DNA of 6,179 nucleotides. Source: Calditrichaeota bacterium AABM5.125.24. GTDB lineage: Bacteria > Electryoneota > AABM5-125-24 > Hatepunaeales > Hatepunaeaceae. Position numbers and translations under genes: made by a program. The stretch spans positions 1-6,179 of the forward strand of contig MWJR01000342.1 in the NCBI GenBank assembly GCA_002127415.1, read 5' to 3'. Each line of letters opens with the position of its first letter. Within the stretch, counting starts at the first letter, position 1. This document shows positions 1-5,625 of the stretch, piece by piece. Under the pieces are notes generated by a model. The model did not search any database, had not been told where the DNA came from, and saw only the letters and a program-made list of their open reading frames with translations.

Positions 1-130
1 CTCGCGCGCCTATATATAGAATCTCAACATCGGGCCTGAGGAACCTGATCGCCCGGCAGATCGCCAACGCCGGAATCGCATGCCCCCCGGTGCCGCCCCC
101 ACCTACCGCAAGCCGCAATTCAGTTTTCAA
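1..130 (-). CDS. murG: MurG, lipid II-forming N-acetylglucosaminyltransferase (N-terminal part only)
   Basis: Only the first 43 codons are present; the gene runs off the low-coordinate edge. The translation contains LAVGGGGTGGHAIPALAI followed by DVEILYIGAR, the glycine-rich first loop and second strand of the GT28-family MurG fold. MurG adds GlcNAc from UDP-GlcNAc to lipid I, making lipid II at the inner membrane face, and following ftsW is its standard operon position. Two TTG starts are possible: 130-128, directly after an in-frame TAA, or 118-116, which gives a start aligned with family members that begin MRIAV or similar. I list the longer form, but the shorter is equally plausible. Neither has a Shine-Dalgarno. 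Because the second TTG is not inside a full YAATTGA heptad, the choice matters for the start-codon pattern discussed in the findings. Confidence 0.92.
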   Translation of the reverse strand, partial: MKTELRLAVGGGGTGGHAIPALAICRAIRFLRPDVEILYIGAR

Positions 131-147
131 TTATCAGTTTTCGATTG
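120..147. repeat. Heptanucleotide array at the ftsW-murG junction
   Basis: Four plus-strand units in phase are TCAGTTT (120-126), TCAATTA (127-133), TCAGTTT (134-140) and TCGATTG (141-147). The alternation gives a 14-base period as well. The unit at 127-133 contains the upstream candidate TTG start of murG on the coding strand (TAATTGA). It fits the TCRRTTN consensus of the arrays at the other junctions. Confidence 0.7.
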
Positions 148-148
148 T

Positions 149-164
149 TCCGGCAGATGCCGGA
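149..164. repeat. Short inverted repeat between ftsW and murG
   Basis: The minus-strand transcript reads TCCGGC, ATCT, GCCGGA (164-149), a perfect GC-rich 6-bp stem with a 4-nt loop. It lies 7 nt after the ftsW stop and about 18 nt before the first candidate murG start. No T-run follows, so intrinsic termination is unlikely. It could be an RNA hairpin influencing murG translation, or a chance structure. Confidence 0.45.
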
Positions 165-171
165 TCGATTG

Positions 172-1422
172 TCATTCAATCCGTCGCGAAAGATTCCATA
201 ACACCCCAACACTCCACAGCGAAACCACCAGGCTGGTTCCTCCGGAGCTGATGAACGGCAGCGGAAGCCCGGTCACCGGCAGGACGCCTACCGCCACACC
301 CATATTCACAAGGGAGAAGAGCAGTATGGAGCCGATCAACCCACAACCAAGCAGGAAATTGAAGCGGTCGGTCTGTTTCAGACAGATTCTAAAGGCTCTG
401 ACGAACAGCACCAGAAACGCCAGCAGCACGCCGATCGCACCAATCAACCCCAACTCCTCGCCTATGATAGAGAAGATGAAGTCGGTATGCGGTTCGGGCA
501 GGAATAACATCTTCTGCTTACCCTGTCCCAATCCGACACCGAGGATTCCACCCCGGCCGAAACCGATCAGGGATTGCAGGGACTGATAATTATCACCGGT
601 TCCGTCCGACAGTCGTCCGATAAATCCCAGCACGCGTTCACGCTGATATGGTGTTCTGAACGCAAGTAAGGCAACGGTCGGAACGGCAGCCAGTCCAAAT
701 CCCGCCAGATAGCGCAGCCGCAGCCCTCCGATGAAGAACAGCAGTCCGGCTATCAGGGCCATCATCAGAGCCCCCGAAAGGTCAGGCTGCAGACAGGTCA
801 ACACCAACGGCACCGCCACCAGAGCCAATACCTTGATCAGTCGGCCATCCGGCGGAAACCGACGCACTATCTCGGGTCTGTCCGTCAACACCTTCGCAAG
901 AAAGATCACAACCAAACAGCGAGCGACATCAGAGGTCTGTAGATTGAACAGCCCAAATCTCACCCAGCGGCGCGTTCCACCTGCGGCATATCCTATAGGT
1001 GTAGTCAACTGCAGCACCATCAGCAGCGAGACCCCGATGAGGAACGGCGTCCCCCAGTGTCTATAGTGCCGCACGTCCACCCACATCCCGACCAGCAGCG
1101 CCAGCAGCGCCACAATCAAAAACCGTGACTGCCTGCCGAAGAAGAACCAGTCAACCTGTGCGTGGCTGGTAGCAACAAACAGACTGGCACTATAGACCAT
1201 CACAAGTCCTGCCGCCGTCAGAACCAGTGCGGTGAGCAGCAATATGTCATCGCCGTGACCACACCAGCCCGACTGTGTCGTCAGACCTCTATAGCCGGCC
1301 TCAGAGATTGATGGACTTGATGTTTTGGCTCGCTTCGCTCGCAATGACACCCGGCTGGTGGAAGACAAACCTCTGCGGTCCGATGCGGAGGGCTGACCAC
1401 GCTTTACAACTTGTCCCCTCAC
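172..1422 (-). CDS. ftsW: SEDS-family peptidoglycan glycosyltransferase FtsW
   Basis: A multi-pass membrane protein that polymerises lipid II into glycan strands at the division septum, working with FtsI. The SEDS core begins at about residue 59, with the first membrane helix ending in MVYSAS (75-80). Further motifs are GGTRRWV (148-154), QPDLSGALM (212-220), QSLIGFGRGGILGVGLGQG (283-301), FLPEPHTDFIFSIIGEELG (307-325) and LPVTGLPLPFISSGGTSL (381-398). D314 in TDFIF corresponds to the aspartate considered catalytic in RodA and FtsW. QPDLSG departs from the commoner QPDLGT. The start is GTG at 1422, overlapping the murD TGA and backed by GGAG. It yields a hydrophilic, Arg/Ser-rich tail of about 58 residues, longer than many family members; residues 26-40 or so come from a sequence resembling a dispersed repeat. 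No ATG or GTG lies in frame between that tail and the first helix. FtsW rather than RodA is chosen from operon position. Confidence 0.95.
   Translation of the reverse strand: MRGQVVKRGQPSASDRRGLSSTSRVSLRAKRAKTSSPSISEAGYRGLTTQSGWCGHGDDILLLTALVLTAAGLVMVYSASLFVATSHAQVDWFFFGRQSRFLIVALLALLVGMWVDVRHYRHWGTPFLIGVSLLMVLQLTTPIGYAAGGTRRWVRFGLFNLQTSDVARCLVVIFLAKVLTDRPEIVRRFPPDGRLIKVLALVAVPLVLTCLQPDLSGALMMALIAGLLFFIGGLRLRYLAGFGLAAVPTVALLAFRTPYQRERVLGFIGRLSDGTGDNYQSLQSLIGFGRGGILGVGLGQGKQKMLFLPEPHTDFIFSIIGEELGLIGAIGVLLAFLVLFVRAFRICLKQTDRFNFLLGCGLIGSILLFSLVNMGVAVGVLPVTGLPLPFISSGGTSLVVSLWSVGVLWNLSRRIE
1304..1349. repeat. Dispersed-repeat-like sequence incorporated in frame in the ftsW 5' coding region
   Basis: On the coding strand the segment opens with TGTCATTGCGAGCGAAGCGA (1349-1330) and, after a diverged middle, ends with CAATCTC (1310-1304). 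I recognise these two ends, from memory, as the halves of a short non-coding repeat common in intergenic DNA of varied bacteria (a TCATTGCGAG...GCAATCTC pattern). Here it is read through in the ftsW frame, giving residues around SLRAKRAKTSSPSIS (26-40) in the cytoplasmic tail. Whether it is a real repeat copy cannot be proven from this window, because no second copy is present. Confidence 0.5.
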
Positions 1423-2771
1423 GACAGCTCCATCACAAGTTGCTTGAATATGTTACCCCTCTCCTCGAAGTTACGGAACATATCGAAGCTGGCGCACAGA
1501 GGTGACAGCAGAACTGCATCGCCGGGTTGCGCCGCCAGTCGCGCCCTTTTAACGGCATCAGCCATAGTATCCGCGAGTTCAATAGGCGCGAATTGATCGA
1601 GGTCACGCTCGATCTCAGCGGCTGCCTCGCCGATCAGAATCATTCGCCTGACTTGTCCCGCCGGAGCTGTCTTCAGCCCGCTGAAACCACCACCTTTAGC
1701 CCTCCCGCCGGCGATGAGGACAACCGGTCGCCCGACAGCCTCCAGGGCTCGCAGTCCGGCATCCACATTGGTCGCTTTCGAGTCGTTAATCCAGACCACT
1801 CCCTCAAGCTCGCGGACAGTCTCAAACCGGTGAGGAACACCATGGAAGCCCTCCACCCCGGCAGTGACAACCTCAGGCTCAACGCCCAGCAACAGCGCAG
1901 CCCCTGCTGCAGCCAGAGCATTAGCAGCGTTGTGACGACCCGGCGGCCGCAGTTTGTTACGCTCCAGGCGATACTCCTCACCATCCGGAAGCCGAACCAC
2001 AAGCTGCTCACCATCGAGATAGGCACCGGGAGAAAACCGCCGCTCCAGGGAAAAGGGAAACTTACCGGAGCCGGAGCTCTCAACCAGTCGAACCACCACC
2101 GGATCATCGGCAAAATAAATCAGCCAGTCGTCCCGGCTCTGGTTCATCCACAGCCGCGATTTTGCCCGTGCATATTCATCCAACCCGCCGTGCCGGTCGA
2201 GGTGATCGGGGGATATATTTAACAGAACAGCTACATCCGGTTTGAAGTCAACAATAGTATCGAGTTGGAAGCTCGACACCTCTACCGAAAGCAGCGAGTC
2301 GTCAGTTGTTCTGTCGGCCACCTCCGACAAAGGCAGACCTATATTGCCGCAGGTGAAGGCGGGTCTGCCGGTGCCTGCGAAGATCTCACCCAGCAGCGCG
2401 GTTGTGGTGGTCTTTCCATTTGAGCCGGTCACAGCCGCAAACCGGCCGCGGGAGTGCCGCCACCCCAACTCGACCTCGCCAATTACCGGAACCCCCTGCC
2501 GGCGCAGCTCTGTGACCACGGGTGCGTCCAGCGGAACCCCCGGACTGACAACCGCCAGGTCCACCTTGACCTTGAGCGCCTCATCGTGCCCACACAGGAA
2601 AATCTGTGCTCCACTATTTGCAGGCTCGGTGACAGCCTGTCTCAGCTCCGGTAAATCCTCTTTGTCACTGCCGACCACTTTACAATCCTGTCTCTGCAGC
2701 AGCCCGATCGCTGCAAGTCCGCTGCGCCCGAGTCCCACCACGTGAACGGTCGAATAATTGTCAATTGTCAA
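1419..2771 (-). CDS. murD: UDP-N-acetylmuramoyl-L-alanine--D-glutamate ligase MurD
   Basis: A cytoplasmic ATP-dependent ligase that adds D-glutamate to UDP-MurNAc-L-Ala, the step before MurE. It has 450 residues, normal for MurD, with three domains: an N-terminal Rossmann-like UDP-binding domain (VVGLGRSGLAA, 11-21), a central ATPase domain and a C-terminal domain. Visible motifs are the P-loop VTGSNGKTTTT (114-124), VEVSSFQL (163-170), NISPDHLDRH (185-194), the likely carbamylated lysine K204, GRHN (278-281), HRFE (314-317), INDSKATN (328-335) and LLSPLCASFDMFRNFEERGN (421-440). The start is TTG at 2771. An in-frame TGA lies two codons upstream, and the next in-frame candidates (GTG at residues 11-12) would cut into the first beta strand. 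This TTG and the first codons lie inside the heptad array, with no Shine-Dalgarno. The stop codon overlaps the ftsW start by four bases (GTGA), indicating coupled translation. Function is certain; the start is well supported. Confidence 0.97.
   Translation of the reverse strand: MTIDNYSTVHVVGLGRSGLAAIGLLQRQDCKVVGSDKEDLPELRQAVTEPANSGAQIFLCGHDEALKVKVDLAVVSPGVPLDAPVVTELRRQGVPVIGEVELGWRHSRGRFAAVTGSNGKTTTTALLGEIFAGTGRPAFTCGNIGLPLSEVADRTTDDSLLSVEVSSFQLDTIVDFKPDVAVLLNISPDHLDRHGGLDEYARAKSRLWMNQSRDDWLIYFADDPVVVRLVESSGSGKFPFSLERRFSPGAYLDGEQLVVRLPDGEEYRLERNKLRPPGRHNAANALAAAGAALLLGVEPEVVTAGVEGFHGVPHRFETVRELEGVVWINDSKATNVDAGLRALEAVGRPVVLIAGGRAKGGGFSGLKTAPAGQVRRMILIGEAAAEIERDLDQFAPIELADTMADAVKRARLAAQPGDAVLLSPLCASFDMFRNFEERGNIFKQLVMELS
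1428..1431 (-). promoter_or_regulatory. Shine-Dalgarno sequence for ftsW
   Basis: GGAG on the minus strand, inside the last codons of murD, lies 5 nt before the GTG at 1422. It is the only clear Shine-Dalgarno in front of a gene in this window. It supports GTG 1422 as the ftsW start and therefore translation of the long N-terminal tail, with coupling to the end of murD. Confidence 0.65.
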
Positions 2772-2788
2772 TTGTCAATTGTCAATTG
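2754..2788. repeat. Heptanucleotide array across the mraY-murD junction
   Basis: Four exact plus-strand copies of TCAATTG occupy 2761-2788, and a fifth diverged unit, ATAATTG, lies at 2754-2760. On the coding strand the unit reads CAATTGA. The array occupies nearly all of the 19-nt gap and continues into murD, where it supplies the TTG start codon (2771-2769) and the first five or so codons. Because 7 is not a multiple of 3 and each unit contains TGA, 21 nt of the array gives a stop in every coding-strand frame, so translation running past the mraY stop is blocked whatever its frame. Confidence 0.93.
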
Positions 2789-2790
2789 AA

Positions 2791-3921
2791 TCATCGAACC
2801 TTGAAAGTAGTCATCGTGAGGAACAACAGCAGTATCCCGATGATCCAGAAACGTATGACCACCCGCGATTCCGGCCAGCCTATCATCTCGAAATGGTGAT
2901 GGATAGGCGCCATCTTGAAGACACGAACCCCTTCACCGGTGCGGCGACGGGTGAATTTGAAGTATGATCGCTGGATGATAACCGACAGAGCCTCGGCGAC
3001 CAGCAGCCCCCCCAGCATCAACAGGAACAGCTCTTTTTTTATCAATATGGCGGAGGTGCCCAGACCGGCTCCCAGCGCCAGTGCGCCGGTGTCACCCATA
3101 TAGACCTGGGCCGGGGGCGCATTGAACCACAGGAAGCCGAGCGCCGCACCGAGCAGCGCCGCACAATAGACCGTTATCTCACCCGAGCCCGGCAGGAAGA
3201 TGATGTTCAGGTAGCTGCTGAAGAGCGCGTGCCCGCTGACATACGACAGCAACGCGAAACCCACCGCCATAATCCCCACGCAGCCGATGGCCAGACCGTC
3301 CAGGCCGTCGGTCAGGTTGACGGCGTTCGAGGTCCCGGTCACAACCAGAATTGTCATAAGAACGAAAAAGGCGCCGATACCGAACAGCGCGAAATCGAGG
3401 AATTGGTTCTTCAGAAACGGGAGGGTCGATTGGGTTCGGTGCACTGCGAATTGCTCGGAAAAAGCCTCCGGGTAGAAATAGAGCAAAAGTCCTATAATAA
3501 GCCCGAGTGTCACCTGGCCGATCAGCTTATATCTGGGAATCAAACCGCGTTTGTCACTGTTCGTTTTCAGCCAGTCGTCGATAAAACCCACAACACCCAT
3601 CCAGACCGTAGCGCCGACCAGAACCCATACGTGGGGGTGGTCGAGCCTGGCGAACAGCAGGGTTCCACTCAGCAGCGCCGTCAGAATGATAAGCCCTCCC
3701 ATTGTCGGTGTGCCAGCCTTCGCCTGATGTGTGGGTGGGCCATCCCCGCGGATCTCCTCGATCATATCGTGTCTCTTTAGCCAGCGGATTACAATAGGAC
3801 CCACGATAAAGCTCACCAACAGGGCGGTGACTGCGGCAGCCCCGGCACGAAAGGTTATGTAACGGAATACGTTGAACCCGGAGATATACTCACTCAGCGG
3901 AAACAACAGGTGGTAAAACAT
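2791..3921 (-). CDS. mraY: Phospho-N-acetylmuramoyl-pentapeptide-transferase MraY
   Basis: An integral membrane enzyme that transfers phospho-MurNAc-pentapeptide from UDP to undecaprenyl phosphate, forming lipid I on the inner face of the cytoplasmic membrane. At 376 residues with about ten hydrophobic segments it has the normal family size and is collinear with E. coli MraY from SGFNVFRYITFRA (14-26) to the C-terminal TFKVR. Diagnostic motifs are GTPTMGG (70-76), the aspartate pair in FIDDWLK (D115, D116), NAVNLTDGLDGLA (199-211), QVYMGDTG with D277, and MAPIHHHFE (337-345) with the HHH triad at 341-343. The start is ATG, the only ATG start among the genes whose start is visible. It is preceded directly by a heptad array with no Shine-Dalgarno. 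The stop (TGA, 2793-2791) lies 19 nt before the murD start, and that gap is also heptad repeat. The assignment is certain. Confidence 0.98.
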   Translation of the reverse strand: MFYHLLFPLSEYISGFNVFRYITFRAGAAAVTALLVSFIVGPIVIRWLKRHDMIEEIRGDGPPTHQAKAGTPTMGGLIILTALLSGTLLFARLDHPHVWVLVGATVWMGVVGFIDDWLKTNSDKRGLIPRYKLIGQVTLGLIIGLLLYFYPEAFSEQFAVHRTQSTLPFLKNQFLDFALFGIGAFFVLMTILVVTGTSNAVNLTDGLDGLAIGCVGIMAVGFALLSYVSGHALFSSYLNIIFLPGSGEITVYCAALLGAALGFLWFNAPPAQVYMGDTGALALGAGLGTSAILIKKELFLLMLGGLLVAEALSVIIQRSYFKFTRRRTGEGVRVFKMAPIHHHFEMIGWPESRVVIRFWIIGILLLFLTMTTFKVR

Positions 3922-3924
3922 AAA

Positions 3925-4015
3925 TCAGTTGTCAGTTGTCAGTTGTCAGTTATCAGTTGTCAGTTGTCAGGAATCAATGTCATTCATCATCCATCGTTCA
4001 TCATTCATTTACCAT
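3925..4015. repeat. Thirteen-unit heptanucleotide array filling the murE-mraY gap
   Basis: An unbroken 7-base period runs for 91 bp on the plus strand. Units at 3925-3966 are six copies of TCAGTTR (five TCAGTTG, one TCAGTTA). Units at 3967-3980 are two diverged copies beginning TCA. Units at 3981-4008 are four copies of the form CRTYCAT. A final unit, TTACCAT (4009-4015), contains the murE stop codon. Apart from three bases next to the mraY ATG, the whole intergenic gap is therefore repeat. The mraY ribosome-binding region lies inside it and shows no Shine-Dalgarno. Similar heptanucleotide tandem repeats (STRRs) are known from cyanobacteria, but this dcw cluster does not look cyanobacterial. 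Confidence 0.9.
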
Positions 4016-5481
4016 CCGAGTCGAGCCAGCTCTTCAGACGCCACCATTCGATCATCAAACGAGCGCCTTATACCTTGTATCTCCTGGTATGTCTCATGCC
4101 CTTTCCCGGCGATCAGCACCGCATCTCCTTCATCCGCTATCGACAGGGCCTTGTGGATAGCGGCCCTCCGGTCGAGCTCTACTTCAGTAGAGCTGCCCGG
4201 GCCAGACGTCCTACCTCTGGCAATATCAGCGGCAATCGCCTTCGGGTCCTCGCTGCGGGGATTGTCGCTCGTGACAATCACCCGATCAGCGGACCGCGAA
4301 GCGACCCGACCCATCTCCGGTCGTTTGGAGCGGTCACGATCCCCCCCGCAGCCGAAGACAACGATGATGCTCCCCCGGCAGAGCGGCCTCAGGGAGCTGA
4401 GCGCCCGTTCGAGGGCGTCGGGTGTGTGTGAGTAATCAACCAGCACCGCAAACGGCTGTCCGACGGAAACCGCCTCCATACGACCGGGAATGATCTTCAA
4501 CGCCTCCACCCCACGCAAGATGTCACCAATGTCGATTCCGAAACCGAGCGCCACTCCGGCTGCCAGGGCGATATTTTCACCGTGATAATCCCCAATCAAC
4601 GACGTCAGAACCTTTGCTGAACCTCCAGACCAGTCAAGCCGAAACTGTCCACCATCGAGCGAATGCTCGAGCGACGTGACGGTTAAATCGCCGCCGGCAC
4701 CCTCCATACCGTAAGTGGTGACCGTCCCGCAAGCTGCCTCGACCATAGCTTTACCCCACGGGTCGCCAATGTTGATGACCGCAGCTCCATCCGGATCCAT
4801 CATATTGAAAAGCTTTGCTTTTGCGGCGGCATAGGCCTCAAGGCTGCCGTGGAAATCGAGGTGGTCCCGGGTGAGATTGGTAAACCCGGCCGCATTAAAG
4901 TTCAATCCTTCAACCCTTCCCTGAACCAGGGCGTGTGATGAAACCTCCATCACGGCCCAGAGACATCCCGCATCCACCATCTCCCTCAGAAGCTCACACA
5001 GCCGGTCGATATCCGGGGTGGTGAGCGGTGCGTCGAGATGCCTCTGACCTGTATCGTATCCCACGGTGCTGATCAGACCGCACCGCTCACCAGCCGCCTC
5101 AAGTATCGATCTGATCAGATGAACCGAGGTGGTCTTCCCATTGGTGCCGGTGACGCCGATCAGGTTGAGGCACGCCGACGGATCACCGTAAACCGCCTTG
5201 GAGAGCCTGACCAGCGCCTGGCGGAAATCAGTCACCCTAACCGACGGCAGAGGACAAATGTCTGGCAGAATCTCGTCGGTGATCACAATTATCGCGCCCC
5301 GGTCCGCCGCTGCAGGAATGAAATCAACCCCACAAACTGTGCTGCCGGACCTGGCCGCAAAGATGTAACCAGGTTGAACCAGCCTCGAGTCCTGTGTTAT
5401 TCCACTCACCTGAGCGGGAAGATCGCCTCTGGTCTCAATTACGCCGATCTGGTTCAGAATTGAATTGATTTCAATGATCAA
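4009..5481 (-). CDS. murE: UDP-N-acetylmuramoyl-L-alanyl-D-glutamate--2,6-diaminopimelate ligase MurE
   Basis: A cytoplasmic ATP-dependent Mur ligase that adds the third stem-peptide residue to UDP-MurNAc-L-Ala-D-Glu. Numbered from the chosen start, the protein is 490 residues, the usual MurE length. Visible motifs are the P-loop VTGTNGKTT (110-118), TTPD (154-157), MEVSSHAL (178-185), TRDHLDFHG (204-212), the probable carbamylated lysine K221, DYSHTPDAL (349-357), GCGGDRDRSKRPEMG (377-391) and GKGHE (459-463). DNPR at 406-409 is the motif that selects meso-diaminopimelate over lysine. The frame is open to an ATG at 5559, but that would add 26 low-complexity residues (a threonine run) with no counterpart in MurE that I know of and would overlap the palindrome. 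The TTG at 5481 places the N-terminus where family members begin. No Shine-Dalgarno is visible. The stop (TAA, 4011-4009) is followed by mraY rather than the common murF. Function is certain; the start is inferred. Confidence 0.96.
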   Translation of the reverse strand: MIIEINSILNQIGVIETRGDLPAQVSGITQDSRLVQPGYIFAARSGSTVCGVDFIPAAADRGAIIVITDEILPDICPLPSVRVTDFRQALVRLSKAVYGDPSACLNLIGVTGTNGKTTSVHLIRSILEAAGERCGLISTVGYDTGQRHLDAPLTTPDIDRLCELLREMVDAGCLWAVMEVSSHALVQGRVEGLNFNAAGFTNLTRDHLDFHGSLEAYAAAKAKLFNMMDPDGAAVINIGDPWGKAMVEAACGTVTTYGMEGAGGDLTVTSLEHSLDGGQFRLDWSGGSAKVLTSLIGDYHGENIALAAGVALGFGIDIGDILRGVEALKIIPGRMEAVSVGQPFAVLVDYSHTPDALERALSSLRPLCRGSIIVVFGCGGDRDRSKRPEMGRVASRSADRVIVTSDNPRSEDPKAIAADIARGRTSGPGSSTEVELDRRAAIHKALSIADEGDAVLIAGKGHETYQEIQGIRRSFDDRMVASEELARLGW

Positions 5482-5491
5482 TTGTCGATGG
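5471..5491. repeat. Heptanucleotide units spanning the murE start codon
   Basis: Three in-phase plus-strand units are TCAATGA (5471-5477), TCAATTG (5478-5484) and TCGATGG (5485-5491). The middle one is identical to the unit of the mraY-murD array, and on the coding strand (CAATTGA) it contains the proposed TTG start of murE. The array is short and partly degenerate, so it would be unconvincing alone. It gains support from the four-copy exact array at 2761-2788. Confidence 0.55.
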
Positions 5492-5527
5492 TTATAACTA
5501 TGCTTGAAAAAAATTTCGTATAAGGAT

Positions 5528-5555
5528 ATTGTAGTTGTGGTTGTCCCAACCCCAA
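5528..5555 (-). promoter_or_regulatory. Weak candidate internal promoter ahead of murE
   Basis: On the minus strand, TTGGGG (5555-5550) is followed after 16 nt by TACAAT (5533-5528). TACAAT matches five of six positions of the sigma-70 -10 box, but the -35 match is only three of six. It would start a transcript about 40 nt before the proposed murE TTG codon. The ftsI-murE gap is the longest in the window (144 nt with the chosen murE start), which leaves room for an internal promoter. The call rests on two short motifs only and is speculative. Confidence 0.2.
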
Positions 5556-5557
5556 CC

Positions 5558-5580
5558 ATCGGGCTTGAGACAAGCCCGAT
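5558..5580. repeat. Perfect 10-bp inverted repeat (REP-like palindrome) in the ftsI-murE gap
   Basis: The left arm ATCGGGCTTG (5558-5567) and right arm CAAGCCCGAT (5571-5580) are exact reverse complements around a 3-nt centre, AGA. The arms are GC-rich, while the surrounding gap is AT-rich and made of heptad repeats. No run of T follows on either strand, so it does not look like an intrinsic terminator, and terminating ahead of murE would make little sense. Its compactness suggests a dispersed palindromic element. An RNA hairpin that protects or processes the transcript between ftsI and murE is an alternative. The ATG at 5557-5559 overlaps one edge, but I do not take it as the murE start. Confidence 0.75.
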
Positions 5581-5592
5581 TACCTCGCCGCA

Positions 5593-5620
5593 TCAATGGT
5601 CGATGGTTGATGGTTAATAA
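5593..5620. repeat. Degenerate heptanucleotide tandem repeat downstream of ftsI
   Basis: Read on the plus strand, three consecutive 7-base units (5593-5599, 5600-5606, 5607-5613) are TCAATGG, TCGATGG and TTGATGG. A weaker fourth unit, TTAATAA, occupies 5614-5620. The array begins 5 nt after the ftsI stop codon in the direction of transcription. The same unit, TCGATGG, reappears at 5485-5491 next to the murE start, on the far side of the 5558-5580 palindrome. It belongs to the same family as the arrays at the other junctions in this window. Confidence 0.7.
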
Positions 5621-5625
5621 TCGTG

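Noticed and set aside
80..586. A 168-codon plus-strand open frame opposite ftsW and murG
   Set aside because: It is antisense to two conserved genes, its product is low-complexity and Pro/Ser/Arg-rich with no recognisable domain, and it has no convincing start context.
1673..2113. A 146-codon minus-strand frame overlapping murD in another frame
   Set aside because: It lies entirely within murD, which has all of its motifs in its own frame. It is a frame-shifted reading and not evidence for a separate gene.
1527..2222. A 231-codon plus-strand open frame opposite murD
   Set aside because: It is a shadow of murD. The protein resembles no family I recognise, and the MurD motifs fully explain the opposite strand. 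The same reasoning applies to the long plus-strand frames opposite mraY (3229-3780) and murE (5038-5463).
2754..2785. Repeated TTGACA sequences on the minus strand in the mraY-murD array, matching the sigma-70 -35 consensus
   Set aside because: The matches follow from the repeat unit. At 16-18 nt spacing the best -10 candidate is GACAAT, lacking the key first T, and a transcript would begin inside murD after its start codon.
3925..4015. The repeat array as a CRISPR
   Set aside because: The units are 7 bases long, directly adjacent, with no spacers. No cas genes are present.
3910..4435. Overlapping plus-strand open frames starting in the heptad array, encoding repeated SVVSCQL-type peptides
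   Set aside because: The repetitive N-termini are just the heptad array read in frame; the plus-strand heptads contain no stops. The remainder is antisense to murE.
5558..5580. The palindrome as an intrinsic transcription terminator for ftsI
   Set aside because: No T-tract follows the stem on either strand, and murE continues the same operon in the same direction.
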